NCBI GenBank assembly: GCA_029718625.1
Contig: CM056377.1
Coordinates: 104,358,585-104,422,584 of the forward strand
Direction: 5' to 3'
Source: Synaphobranchus kaupii
Taxonomy: Eukaryota; Chordata; Actinopteri; Anguilliformes; Synaphobranchidae
Length of the DNA: 64,000 nucleotides
The position numbers and the translations under genes are program-made. The stretch's first letter is position 1. Each line of letters begins with the position of its first letter. This document shows positions 11,606 to 24,039 of the stretch, piece after piece. The notes under the pieces were generated by a model, which was not told the DNA's origin, made no database searches, and was given only the letters and a program-made list of their open reading frames with translations.

Positions 11606-14600
11606 TTCTGTTGGCTACCTTGTGCCAGGCTCAATGTGCAGCCTAAAATATTGTTTGACACATCGCTTGTAAAATACAGCTCAAATGCCTTCATAGTGTC
11701 TGATTCTGTTAAATTCTGTCTAATAAGTTTTTTCCTTTTTTTAATTTTTAAAAAGTTAAATGGTTTGTCTCAATTTTTCACAAATTTATTTGAAATGTTG
11801 CTGTCCAAGAAACAAAAAAAATGTTAGTAATGAAATATTAGGACAATTCACAGTGACTTATCAATTTTTTAAATTTAATTAAACCACACAGCATCTTAAA
11901 AATAAGAAATCCAACAGAACTGTGTTAATAGTAATCAAATGTTGAAAGCACCTATCTTCAAAATTATTTATCTATAAATTCTATTTATCATTAATGCTGT
12001 ATATGTTGAATTCTTGGCAGTTTAAGACAAAGTTGGTTGTAAAAGTACTGTAGCAACATAGCTAGACTGACTTATAGGAACAGTATACTTGCCTTTAGAC
12101 ATAAGGGTGGCTTTGGAGCATTTCATAATTTAAAATCTGTTTGTCATGTTAGGGTTCCTCATTGCAGCTGTATAAATGAGAACATTTCTCCTGTTTGATT
12201 GATGTAAATCCCCTGAGTGTATACACAAAATAAAACCCAAAAGCATACCAGTCGCATCATGCTGTAAATTATGACCTGTAAATTATATATTACGTGGACA
12301 TTTTCAGCCAGTGAAGTGTCATTGGATTGCAGAATGGACATTTTGTGTATTTAAGGCGCTTGTTTTGCCAAGCCTGAGAAGAACATAAAACCACCATTTA
12401 GAATATGTGGATTTGTGCAAACAGACACAGAACAAATGGAACTGCTTGTTGTGAGAAGCACTTGCTTATTATTGAGTGGACTATGGTTCTTAGTAAATAA
12501 TTCCTTGCCCGTTCCCTGGCTACAGACAGTTAAACAGTGGGCTGGACATTTAATTATTTAAGGATTTAACTAATGTAATTGTGGTTTTAATATAATCTGT
12601 GTTTTTTCTTCTTAGGAAATCTCCTACTTGTATATATATACAAATTCAATAGTTGTGTCCAGGTGATTTTAAATTATTTTGGTGTGCTGGGTGTACTTCA
12701 TGGAGATTGTTGTGCCTAAGGCTGTGTCCATTCAAGTGATTGTGTATTTTTAATTATTGTTAACCATTTAACCTGTGCCTATTTAAGAGTAGTGCCCATT
12801 TATGCATGCCCAGTTTGTTGCTCTGTGCACTTGGTGACATTTGTTTACTTAAAATTGGCTGGTGTGTTTAATAATCAGATTAAGTAACCTAGTCCATAGT
12901 TTTGGGATATATCCTGCCAAGGTATATAATCTATAGCGTCCCTTTTGCCAAACTCACTTGTCTTCCTGTGCCATTCCAGCAGCAGTGATGATGGATTATT
13001 CATTAATTCATGGATTAATTATTGCATGTCTTTTTGTTCAAGGGAACAGCAAAACCTGGCGAAATCCACAAAATCTTTTATTTAAAAGTTTTTTATTAAA
13101 AAGACTAACTTTTTCATACGATTACTCGGTTCCATACACTCTTATAAAAAAAGAGGTTTTGAAAGGCTTTGGCTTGTCTTCACAGGGAACCCTTTTTAGT
13201 TCTTTATGGAACCTTCTATGGTAGATTTGAAAAGAGTGAAAGCTCCTAGATTGAACCATTTTGCTCCACAAAGAACCCTTGAACTATATAGGGTTCTTCT
13301 ATAGAGACACAGAGGAAACTTTTAGAAGCCTTTCTTCTGAAGGTGTAACACCAGTTGGCAATACCCCTCCATAAAAAATGGTAGATTTGTATATTCATAT
13401 ATAGCCTACAGACTCTATTCAATGAGACAATAGATGCGGATTTTGAGAAATAAACCGTAGATCAAGTAAATTGTAAGGTGCTTTGTTTTGTTTCGTTTTT
13501 TGCTTTACATTTTTTCTACATATGTGTGAGGGTTGTTTCTACTAACTAATTCTCCTATTGAACACTGTGGGAAAATATTTTGGGTTTTGTGTTGTAAGAA
13601 TGATGCTATTGTTGAAAATAATATCATACGTATGGTCAAATATGGTGGTAGGTCTTTGTCATGGGGTTGTTTTTGCATCTGCAAGTCCAAGACGTTTTGG
13701 CCAAAAACTAGTATCTCCCACCAAGACGATCAAACTTGGCAGCAAATGAATCTTTCAACAAGATAATTGGCCTCATTTATCATTCATGTGTATGTTCAAA
13801 ACTAATCGTAAAGTGTGCGTACAACCATTTTTATACAAATTTCCAGATTTATCTAAATAAACTTGGGTGTACGGTACAATGAAATCTCTTTGACAGCTCT
13901 TGACTTAGTTTATGCTTTTTTTCCAATGAACAGTGAGGGCACAAAATTTTGCAGCCTAAATAATGAAAAAATGAACTTTGTTCAGAGTATTGCGGAGTCA
14001 ACTGGTGAAAATTGATAGGTTCTCTTTGGAAAACTTAGGTTATGTGAGCTTAAAAATCTGATTTTGTCCTAAATGAGTAGCTGATTGTAAAAAGGGCAAA
14101 ATAACATCCATGGCATAGGGAGGTAAAGCGGAAGTCCCGTTGAACGCCTTTTCTGGTATACTGCTAAATGCTATGCTGGCACATTTCATCATAGATGACA
14201 AAAGTGACAGGTTCTTATAAGCAAATGAAGCATTGAATTGTCCTGTAACCACAAAATTACAAGGCTTCACATCATCAGCAAATGATTGACATTCAGCTTT
14301 TAATTACTTTTTTAAAAACGTTGTAAAACGAAATTCAGATTGGAGTACAAAATTGGGATGGCACGTATGCCATCCGTCAAGTTACGGCTTAGCAGGGCAT
14401 GCCCCATACCTATACAGCACTGGTAGTTTGCAAGGGTTTCCTACACAAATAAACCACAATGACCGCAGACTCTCAGCCAGGGGTGATTCTCTGATTTTTT
14501 AAATGGGGGGCCCATGGGGGACCAAGAACCAGTCATGGGGGCCCATGGGAAATCAGAAAATTCTATCAGAAATAAATACAGTGTTAAAAATTGGCATAAG

Positions 14601-14684
14601 ATACATTGTACTGTTTTGCATGGATCAGACAACACATCAAATGTTGTACTTTAATACAAAATATCACAAATGCATTAATGTTTC
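11606..14684. other. Intergenic AT-rich DNA upstream of vitellogenin copy 1
   Basis: No gene is recognised. The stretch is AT-rich with scattered short repeats, such as AAGAACCCTTGAACTATATAG near 13273-13295 and similar pieces around 13186-13210, which look like a small degraded DNA element. A Tc1-like remnant at about 13610-13770 is listed separately. Confidence 0.5.
13610..13770 (+). pseudogene. Possible Tc1/mariner transposase remnant
   Basis: One frame reads MVKYGGRSLSWGCF followed by KTFWPKTS and DDQTWQQ. This resembles the region around the second catalytic Asp of Tc1-like transposases (VKHGGGSVMVWGCF-type). It is short, with no ends found, so it is only a fossil. Confidence 0.5.
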
Positions 14685-15525
14685 TGTCATGGTTTGGCAG
14701 CCTTCTCTTCACCTCTGCGGACGCTTCCTTTTGGAGCTGCTAGAGGGCGCTCCTGCTTTACTTTTCCACCAGCTGTGTCGTGTTTTTTCTCTTCCCAGGC
14801 ACTTATCTGGCGCACCTGTGTCTGGTTTCCTGCTGGCTATATAAGCACTGTGTTTCCTTCTTTTGGTGCTTTAGTGTCATTCTTGCCACGCTAAGCCAGG
14901 TAACAACGGTATAGGATTTGGCGACCACTTGTTCTTTTGCATTTACTAAAAGTACACGTCGGGTCTGCCTTAGTGAGTTTCTTTTTAGAGATTTTGTTTA
15001 CCTTCTCACTCATTTCCTTCCTTGGTTTTCTTTCCCCTATCTCAGTTGAGATAGTAACTTGATTTTGCCTCGTTTCCGTTTGTCTTCGAGCTTCGCCCTG
15101 TTATTTTGGGGTTATTTGGGGTCATTTTTGGTTTGGCTTATGCCGGGATTCTTTTACCTTATTTGTTTATTTTCTCTGCTCGTAACCGAGTTCTCACCCA
15201 CTTATCTCGGTTGTTATATTTTGGCTGTACGCCGGGAGTTATATTCCCTTCCTGTTAATTTTTCTCTACTCCGTTCGCAGATTTCCTTCTTAGTGGTTGT
15301 TTCTCACACTTCGTGGGACAACTTTCAAATCCTCTGTCTGTTGCGTCTGGTTCTCCGAACCCAACCCCTTACAGTACACTAAAGCCACCATGGAGGTACC
15401 AGCGACTCCGTTAGAGGGGGATCAACCCATGGCCGTGCAACACACAGCGCTAGCCGCCCAAGAGGAGGGTATTCGGTCCCTCCAGTCCAGGCACAGCATC
15501 AGACAAACACTCCTAGCGTAGGCTC
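14685..15525 (+). mobile_element. 5' part of an LTR retrotransposon (LTR and gag start)
   Basis: It begins TGTCATGGTTTGG, has a TATATAAGC box at about 14837-14845, and the probable LTR ends near 15373 (TTACA). Then comes AGCCACCATGG with a short open frame at 15390-15521 that looks like a gypsy-type gag N-terminus (MEVPATPLEGDQP) but stops after 44 codons. The start resembles the other end of the solo LTR at 24040-25733 read on the minus strand. No pol region is left. Confidence 0.6.
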
Positions 15526-16118
15526 CTTAATTCAAGAGAGCGATAGCAAGTTGAAGGCATGTGCAGCAATAGACTTTAATCACCAACGAGATGGATTGCT
15601 GGCTTGTAAGAAAAGCTCCAGCTTCATCTTGACACAGACTGGGAGCCAGCAGAGGCATGCGTGGGTGCGAATCACAATGAAACTAATGAGAGACGCAACT
15701 AAAGACAAGTTTCAATTGAAATGGCTACGTCTAGACACGTGGCTAGTTTTCAATGGTGAAGAAATTGTTTCATATGCCATGATGTAGCTACATGCCACTG
15801 TGAAGATGAGGAGTCGCTTCAACACGTCTACGTTAATCAGACTGAAATGCTGATAGTCATAAGTAGGCTACTTTAAAACAAAAGCTTGAAGCAGCTCACG
15901 AGGTTCCATGTCAAAAGTGTTATCGCCTGCACAATCCCACAAAACGAACAATTGATAGGTCGCCTAAAAACAGCCTTTCGGTGCAAAGAACGAGTTAGCA
16001 AATTATATACTCTCAAGAAGTGGACTGAGAGAAGTGGAAAATAAACTCGAAGTGGGGACTGTCACGTTAAGCTATGTAAATTAGGTTCTTGTACAACTTG
16101 GCATACGGTTAACTCAAT
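15526..16118. other. Intergenic, nothing recognised
   Basis: I see no convincing gene, repeat end or known motif here. The open frame at 15551-15787 has no features I recognise. Confidence 0.4.
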
Positions 16119-18053
16119 GGGCTCTATCTTGGCGCTTGGTCTAAGCGCATGGCGTAAAGTCCATTTAGGGCGTGTCCAAGTCCACTTTTGCTATTTTACC
16201 GGCGTGTTTTTTGGGCGCTAAGCACGGCGCAGCATGCAAGTGGGCTGAACCTAGTCTCTTCATTAATTATAGGTGTGTCTTGGGCGTGACATGCAATAAA
16301 CCAATCAAAATGTCATATCCCTTTCCCTTTAAAAGCCTGCTTTTCCACCTTGGCGGATTGCTTATATGATGGTGAAACACATGCTCGTGCGTGTCTAGTG
16401 CGATCAAGGAATAGGCTATATGGGTCAATAGTAGCCTCTGATAAATATTATTCGGACAAACCATTATGAGTTCCCGGTAAGTGCTGTTATTTTACAAAAT
16501 ATATGTGGTTAAATTTAGTTAAAGGCACCTGCAACAGCTGAGAATAAGCTACCAATGGCTTCCGTCTCACCTTAGAAAACGCCAAATTAGCCTGCTTGTT
16601 TAACGAATTTTGTTTGATTATGCAATGAAGCAACGAACTCATGTTCAAGCTTCATCCGAAGTTCATTACCTGCATTCTAATTTTGATTAATAAAATAAAT
16701 AACGTTATTTTGCCTTAATGATGACAACAAGTACAATAAAGCTGTCAGGTTGGCAACCCATAGGTTCACGCATATTTTCCCTTGTTTTATAATGTCCTAC
16801 TTATGGAAATGTGACCAACCTGTTTTGCTGATAGAGTAATGCTTTAAAAAAATCCACTTTCCCAGGAAGACTGTTAAAAGTGCGATTTACAGCAGGGGAA
16901 ACAGACCTGCTCCTGTAAAGCGCACATGCAGAAAATGGTATTAAAATTAATTGTGAATTAATTATAACGTGCTGCAAATTTGTTTGTTTCTAATTAGACG
17001 CTTAGTTCTCTTTAAAATCTTTTGTTCAGTTATGGAATAACAGGTGGTTTTAACAGCGGGGTTTTAATAAGCTGAGGGTATGGAAACCTTGTCACTGTAA
17101 TTAAAAAAATATGAAGGACGAAGAATAGCTAAGGTTACAATTCAGTTAACATGGTGACATTTATCTCCGTTTTTAACCATAGGCTATCGAAAAAAAACTT
17201 ATGCACAGCGAATCCGCTGTAGCCTAGGCTATTTGAAAAACAATAAAAGCAATATTCACTGGACAAGGTTTTGAACTTTTTTCAGTCACAAATCATTCTA
17301 TTTACTTACAGGCTGTATTCCTAGATAAACAGAGCTGTATTGTAATGACATCTGAAGCGCATTTTCAGAACTCAAATATCCGTCTATTGCAGTGCGCGAG
17401 TTTTCCATTGAATGACAATTCACACATTAGGTGTAAATGACAATTCACGCATTAGGCTTGATATAGGTGTTATCGCTCCTTTTTAACGGATAGCCATTGT
17501 CCCGTACCATCACACATCGCCTGGATGTTGATGGAGTGGGCTGAGAGCAATGTAATGTGGCATCGTTTCCCTTCGCTGAGGGAAAGGTATGTGGACCTAT
17601 GGAACCTTTTATTATTATGCATTTTTGACATAGCCTACACAATAATAATATTTCACATTGTGATCTAGATATTTTAGTCATGCTTGTGCGCGCCCCTGTG
17701 TGTAACAGACAGGATGGTACGCGCGTTGTGCACACGCCTATGTAGACGCACTTATATGCGCCGTTAAAATAACATGTAAACAACTGCGACATGACTTTAG
17801 ACTAGGTTTGTGGTGGTTCTAGCACAAGCGCTTTCTGCTGGCTCAAGATAGCAATACGCCAGAAAGAATCCTGGTCACTCCTCATCTTAAGACCAACACG
17901 CCCAGTTCACTTGTAATGGGCGCAAGAATACATGGTAGTTAAAGGACGCGAACGCAAGGTGTTATTTATTAGGAACCATGCGCTGGGTGCAAGATAGCAA
18001 AGACACTTGCGTTTGGGTTAGCGCCGCTTAGCGCCGGGTGTAAGATAGGGCCC
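16119..18053. mobile_element. Non-autonomous TIR DNA element, 1.9 kb
   Basis: The left end reads GGGCTCTATCTTGGCGC; the right end, reverse-complemented, reads GGGCCCTATCTTACACC. Both ends are followed by GCGCTAAGCG-like sub-terminal repeats. The flanks show a possible 3 bp AAT target duplication (16116-16118 and 18054-18056). The ends resemble Harbinger-like elements common in fish, but this is from memory. No transposase frame is seen inside. Confidence 0.7.
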
Positions 18054-18850
18054 AATGTCATTTATTAAGCACTGCAACTGGAACATATAGTACACGCTCT
18101 ACATGCATCTAGCCCAACCTAATACTTCCGTTCTCTTGAACTCAACCTCTGATGTCACAGCCACATTACCATAATTAACCTATATATAAATATATCATAT
18201 TTTACACAATACCACAGGGACGTAGCAAAGGAAGAGTAATTTTTCATTTTTAACAAAATGTAGTCAAAGTTATCCAGGACAGTTTTCCTGAATAGTTATT
18301 GTCATAGTTTTGGGGAGGTCATAAAGAAAGAGAATGTGGTAGGCTAGGCTTTATTTCTCAGACTTCTACATACATTTTAAAGGGTAATTCCACCCAAACA
18401 TTATGTTTGGTTTGTATAAAAGTAGCTCTCCTCCTGATTAAACAGGACATGAACCCAGCAAACAGTGGACGTCCTAGGGACGTACCATTTTAGTCCTCTC
18501 AAAGTTATTATGTGACGTCCACGTAACGTTTAGAAAACCTTACAAAAAGACGTCAAGGCGACGTCCTGATGACATTTCAAGACATTCAGGGGACGTCACT
18601 GGGACCTAATTTTGTTAGCTGGGAAGCACTTGGTAAAGTGGCTCTGGTTTATTAGCTTTTTACCTTAAAGTGTAAGCACCAGATAATTTAAAACGCTCAA
18701 AAAATGTGAAAGAAAAATGACTCTGGTATAAAATTACATAATCATAAAGTTTATGAATGTTATAAAAATGTTGGATATTGATGTTTAAGAAGTGTTTCCA
18801 GTACCGCTTTTGCCCCGCCTCCAAGATTTTTCATCTTTGATAAAAAAAAC

Positions 18851-19418
18851 GTTCCAGGGCATTGCAAATATAGCAAATTTTAAATGATAGACATTTACAA
18901 TTTACAGACCAATATTGTACACAGTACTGTACAGTAGGGAAATATTTACACTTCCTCCACGTATGACGTCATACATCTATGATTCTATTGTCAGCGGATT
19001 TTTCAAGGGTTTTTTCAAACTTCGCTAATTTTATATAATTTCCATGTTGTTATATAAAAAAAGAAATTGATATTGTTGTCTAGATACCGGTCTAATTTGT
19101 AAATATAAAAGTTGTCCATTATCTTTAAATTAGATATGACCGTGCGTTCAAATCTCAAACCGACCCGTATTTGCTGGAAAAAGAAGTTACAATTCGCTTT
19201 TTTTCCCACTAGGGTGCAGCCATCTTGGACCAAATGCGGTCGTGACGTCACTAGGTTGGTTGGTCTCGGCTGTTCAATGTATTACTATGGGAAAATAGCT
19301 GACTTTCAGTGAGCTGAACAATGTATCGTGAGGAAAAAATAAAACAAAAAATGCACATACGGTCTTTTTGTATTGCCCCGAGATGCTCAAAAGAGTATTA
19401 CCGAACAAAACTTAATTT
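18851..19418. repeat. Direct repeat copy A
   Basis: It starts GTTCCAGGGCATTGCAAATA and ends ACCGAACAAAACTTAATTT. It is nearly identical to 20521-21105 except for small indels (for example an extra TTTACA in the second copy and a 16-18 bp difference near 19126 against 20798). Confidence 0.9.
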
Positions 19419-19489
19419 GACGTCATACGTGGTACTGTCAACGTTCTTCAGCAGCTTCCCAATGCGACACGCAAAGAGAAATTGACGAA

Positions 19490-19828
19490 CAGAAATCTAG
19501 ATGACTACGAGCGAGAAAGAGATAAAGACATAAAGAGAAAATTTAGAGAGGAATGGAAAAGAGTTTAGCCTACGTGGTTAAACTACGAACAATAGAATAA
19601 GTTGTAAGAACGCACCCCCCAAAAAAGCATGCTGAATAGCGGGCCATTAAATCAGATATAAAAATTAAAAAAACGACACTGCACCCTGATGAAGGCATAC
19701 TGCCGAAACAGGTTGGTGAGGTGACTTTACAACAAAAACTTTGGCCGGATGAAGATAGCCGGATTATCAGAATCTTCACGGTGTAATATGCCAATTGTTT
19801 TTCTCGCTCATAGTCGTCCAGATTTCTG
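19490..19828. mobile_element. Short element with inverted ends and a hammerhead-like core
   Basis: Left arm 19490-19519 (CAGAAATCTAGATGACTACG) and right arm 19801-19828 (its inverted match with a few changes) bracket about 340 bp. Inside, at 19690-19713, is CTGATGA, a GGCA-loop-TGCC stem, then GAAACAGG, which is the layout of a hammerhead ribozyme core as described for Penelope-like retroelements. No coding sequence was recognised. Confidence 0.55.
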
Positions 19829-20225
19829 ATTGTTCCCTCGGCTCCTTGAAATCCACAAAAAGTCGGGAGATGCTATTCGAGTGACAAAAAAGTTTTGCTT
19901 TCCTTAATGTTAATTGTCGATTAATTGAACTAACGTTAGTTAACGTTAACATTGCTTATACATGATCTCAGTCGCTAGCTAGTAGCTTAATTTACTGCAT
20001 TAACTTAATGTTATGCATCTCAGTCTTAGTTAGCTCGTGAGCTAACATTATCTCTAGGCTATGTACTATGTTTGGGCTACCAGGTGGCCAATGGGAAAAA
20101 AATCTTTAGTGTCTAACCCTGTCAATGCACAGAGACAGTTTTCAACTTTTCTCACAGAAATAGTTAGCTAATACAACTAGCTAACGTTATACCAGTCTGA
20201 TCTTCCAACGCCATTCAATTGTCCT

Positions 20226-20430
20226 TTGGCATTGTCTGTTGGAGGACTTTCTGCGTCCTGGCGTGGTGCAGCATCGGGTTTAAAGCGAAACGGCTCAATA
20301 AACATATCTTTGCCGATTTGTCCCTGCTCAAAATACTCAAATTCCTCTTCCTTCTCAGAACTGTCGGATGAATGTCTGCCATTGTTGTATAGCCTACCGA
20401 TAAGCGCTAACCAGCTCGCCCCCCGTTAGA
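20226..20430 (-). pseudogene. Possible P2RX7-like transposon-associated coding fragment
   Basis: The minus strand has an open frame containing acidic EKEEEFEYFEQ and then FIEPFRFKPDA. It resembles the start of the multi-copy fish proteins annotated as P2X purinoceptor 7-like, which behave like repeat-associated genes. It lies between the two direct repeats at 18851 and 20521. The match is from memory and short. Confidence 0.35.
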
Positions 20431-20520
20431 CACCCAGTCCGAGCCAATCTCTGCATAAGTGCATACCGGGACACCTCTACTACCGATATACATTCATTTT
20501 CACATATAAAAGTAGAAAGG

Positions 20521-21105
20521 GTTCCAGGGCATTGCAAATATAGCAAATTTTAAATGATAGACATTTACAATTTACATTTACAGACCAATATTGTACACAG
20601 TACTGTACAGTAGGGAAATATTTACACTTCCTCCACGTATGACGTCATACATCTATGATTCTATTGTCAGCGGATTTTTCAAGGGTTTTTTCAAACTTCG
20701 CTAATTTTATATAATTTCCATGTAGTTATATAAAAAAAGAAATTGATATTGTTGTCTAGATACCGGTCTAATTTGTAAATATAAAAGTTGTCCATTATCT
20801 GATGCTTACTCTTTACATTAGATATGACCGTGCGTTCAAATCTCAAACCGACCCGTATTTGCTGGAAAAAGAAGTTACAATTAGCTTTTTTCCCACTAGG
20901 GTGCAGCCATCTTGGACTAACTGCGGTCGTGACGTCACTAGGTTGGTTGGTCTCGGCTGTTCAATGTATTACTATGGGAAAATAGCTGACTTTCAGTGAG
21001 CTGAACAATGCATCGTGAGGAAAAAATAAAACAAAAAATGCACATACGGTCTTTTTGTATTGCCCCGAGATGCTCAAATGAGTATTACCGAACAAAACTT
21101 AATTT
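20521..21105. repeat. Direct repeat copy B
   Basis: Second copy of the unit at 18851-19418, 1,670 bp away. It is followed at 21143-21174 by a 32 bp inverted copy of its own 20979-21010 segment (AATAGCTGACTTTCAGTGAG), giving a foldback end. The pair may be the flanking repeats of one transposon or a local tandem duplication. Confidence 0.9.
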
Positions 21106-21175
21106 AAAACTTAATTTCCACAAACTGCTTCGGACCACAATACATTGTTCAGCTCACTGAAAGTCAGCTATTTTC

Positions 21176-22200
21176 ATTTTCGTTTTCATTTTCATTTTCA
21201 AACTGTATCTATGTAAATGAGGGGGTATGGTCCTCCTATCAATCAAAGCAAGCAGGGTGGGCCTCATACAGGTTTAGTGCAGTAGCACTTAATGAACACT
21301 AGGGGGAGCATAGCATAGGGATGGGTAATAGTCTATGCTTGATACTAACGTGACACGACTCAAAATGCTCTAAGGGCACTGACTCAGATACCACTACACT
21401 ATTCTCTAACTAGCACACAGTCAGGAGCTAACTAGTCAGCGATATGCTGTGTAGGCTATAGGTAAAAACTGCGAGTCCTCCCCAGTCATTTGTTCCAATC
21501 ACCTGGATTTACTAATTATCACAATTCTTCAGCCAAGAGGTAGGAGCTAACAGCTAATTAGTGAAATCGTGAGTTCATGGGTGGAAGAAACACGGCAGGA
21601 TTTTTATTTTCTGACCTCTGGAATTTCCACCTCTGCAAACCTGGTAGTAGCCTACGATAGGCTACATTTGTGCCAGGTTAAACGTTGGATTGGATCAGTT
21701 GTGTTGGACTGCTGGAAATAAATGAAATCCTCTCTTAAAATAAATGAAAAGACCGCAAATGAGTCACTGGATCATTTAAACTTTTAACCAAATAGCTACT
21801 AAGTATCAAAAAATCTTTTGCACACGTGTAGAGATCAAATACAATCAATACAATGTTCCCTGACCTGTCTTTAAAAAACAATGTTGCAATAATCTTTTAT
21901 TTTGATAGTTCTCAAACAAGCCAGCCACCTGAAGATGGAGTGTCACCATAGAGACAAGACCATTGTTGGACATCCTACCCTGTCAGTTTTATGTACTTAC
22001 ACCCTTATTAATTTGACTTTAATGACTGGCTTGCGCCCATAATGGCCATAACACCATGGTGTGAGTTTTTTTTTTCCACTACTCAATAAATCTGATGCCT
22101 GAATGATTGGAAAAACATCTTCAACCCTTAAATCAGAAGTCAAAAATCAATAGCACTATTTTATTCTTGCATTTTTTAGACAGTAACAATATATGATGAA
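21176..22200. other. Intergenic, no gene seen
   Basis: A short CATTTTCATTTTC simple repeat near 21172-21200 is followed by ordinary AT-rich DNA. I recognise no gene or element end. Confidence 0.4.
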
Positions 22201-22215
22201 AATAATAATACCTTT

Positions 22216-22725
22216 ATTGGAGTATACTGAACCTCATGTTTTATCAGTCGCTGAGATGACTGGCACACTGCACATTCTGCCACCTGTATAAAACATTTGT
22301 ACATGATACAGTTATATAAACTACAAAAGCTTGGTTAATAAGAAATGTATTTTTAATAAGAAATTGAATGTCCACATGTAATTTAACAAATTGATATTCA
22401 CTACAGTTTACTGGCCATGTCATAGACTACAAAGCTCTTTAGTAGGAAGAATAAAATCACACAGGTTATAGTAATTTTGTTTTAGGATTAATTTGATGGA
22501 TATAACCTTACACATACTTACCCATTTATCTATATAACTGGTCATTCCAGGCCAGAAAAAAACATTTGCAAATTGCATCCCTTGTTCTTTTCTGGCCGCT
22601 GTGAGCTCCTGTTGGACTTGCATGAAAATCAACAAAAATGGCGTTGGCTTCCTCAACACCACAAACCACTTTTGTTTTGATGTCCCTGCCAGGTCCCTTG
22701 ATCTGAAACAGTGCTCTTCCTAGAA
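22216..22725 (-). pseudogene. Integrase-derived (KRBA2/SCAND3-like) exon pair, frameshifted
   Basis: Exon A runs from an AG acceptor at about 22722 to a GTAAGT donor at about 22517. It encodes VCGVEEANAIFVDFHASPTG, then HSGQKRTRDAICK, the H2C2 zinc-binding start of an integrase-like domain. Exon B (about 22284-22216) follows an AG acceptor and gives AECAVCQSSQR, supplying the CxxC part. The junction falls inside the conserved WV position, so a spliced intron fits. A run of seven A at 22555-22562 shifts the frame just before the WPGM motif, so this copy looks inactive. Vertebrate KRBA2 and SCAND3 proteins carry similar domesticated integrase sequence. Confidence 0.65.
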
Positions 22726-22950
22726 GATACATTATAAAATAAGTGAACTTGTGACATACAACATGCATTTATTGGTCAAAGGAATACATAGGCTCCTTTA
22801 GTAATTAATTTCTGCTAATTATACATGAATTAAATGCTTTTTAAAATGTAATAGTCATATTATCAGAATCACAATAGTTTACAAGCAAATTATGCTCACT
22901 CATACCAGAACTTTGACTCTTTAGAGGCTATCAATATACCAACATGCAGT

Positions 22951-23203
22951 GCCAAATAAAATATGATGACAGTCTATCTGGGGAGCGATACTTTACGTTA
23001 CCTACGAATGTATTGCCGGCACTGGTCGACTACAACAACAAAGAAGAGCAACAAGTTGCAATGGCCACGTTCGCTCTGCCGCCGTACTTCCACAGAGTAT
23101 ATAGGTCAGCACAAAGTAAAGGATTCAACGATAGTTTGACTTCAAAAATGATGATATAAACACTCAAAATAACCCAGATAGACTGTCGTCGTATTTTATT
23201 TGC
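22951..23203. mobile_element. Small foldback element
   Basis: Arms 22951-22983 (CCAAATAAAATATGATGACA and on) and 23173-23203 are inverted copies of about 31-33 bp with few mismatches, separated by about 190 bp. The layout suits a small non-autonomous DNA element. The open frame inside (22944-23159) crosses the left arm and is probably accidental. Confidence 0.6.
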
Positions 23204-23399
23204 GGTGGGTGCACTGTGGAGTGTTTAAGTGCGTTTGGTAGTGGATGCTACCGGTTACCTTAGAGTTGCGCTAGCATTAGCAACGTGTGTATGTCCAAAA
23301 GAAGGGACTGCATGGAATTAGCTGAAAATGGTTTCCATCAATCAACTACATCATGGGTAAGTCGTAATTGAGACATTATGTCCAAAATTCCAAACTATC

Positions 23400-24039
23400 C
23401 CTTTAACTTTGTCTCTGGAGACCTAGGAGGCAAATGGTTTTAACAGCACATATTTTGGACTGTTTTGGCTTGACAGTGTGAATTTCATATGTAACAGTCT
23501 TCCTGGCTGAAAAAACAGGGGGATGCAAATCTTGGCAGGTACAAAATCAGTTCTGCCGAATAATGCATCCACCTCTTAAGTTTCTTTTCAGACACTTTAG
23601 GGTCAAACACTGTTACCAGCTCATATTTTGGGCAGTTTTGACTTGACATTGAGATTTTCATATATGTGATGGTCTTCCTGGCTGAAAAAACAGGGGGATG
23701 CAAATTTCGGCAGGTGCAAAATCTGTTTTGTCAAATAATGCATCCACCTCTTGAGTTTCTTTTCAGACACTTTGGGGTCAAACACTGTTACCAGCTCATA
23801 TTTCGGGCAGTTTTGACTCAACATTGAGATTTTCATACATCTAACACTCACCTGGTCTGAGAAAGGAAGGGATGCAGATTAAAAAAACACCTCTGCCGAA
23901 TAATGCATCCTCCCCTTAATTTTGTCTCTGGAGATCAAGGAGGCAAATGGCTTTAACAGCACATATTATGGACTGTTTTGGCTTGACAGTGTGAATTTCA
24001 TATGTAACAGTCTTCCTGGCTGAAAAAACAGGGGGATGC
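23400..24039. repeat. Tandem repeat of about 175 bp units (left part)
   Basis: The phrase CTGGCTGAAAAAACAGGGGG (or a variant) recurs at 23503, 23678, 23852 (diverged) and 24016, spaced 175, 174 and 164 bp. The units share further text such as AATGCATCCACCTCTT and TTCAGACACTTT. The array is cut at 24039 by the solo LTR and resumes at 25734. Confidence 0.88.

Noticed and set aside
23400..24039. CRISPR-like array
   Set aside because: Units of about 175 bp with no short repeat and unique spacer structure, in vertebrate DNA. It is an ordinary tandem repeat.
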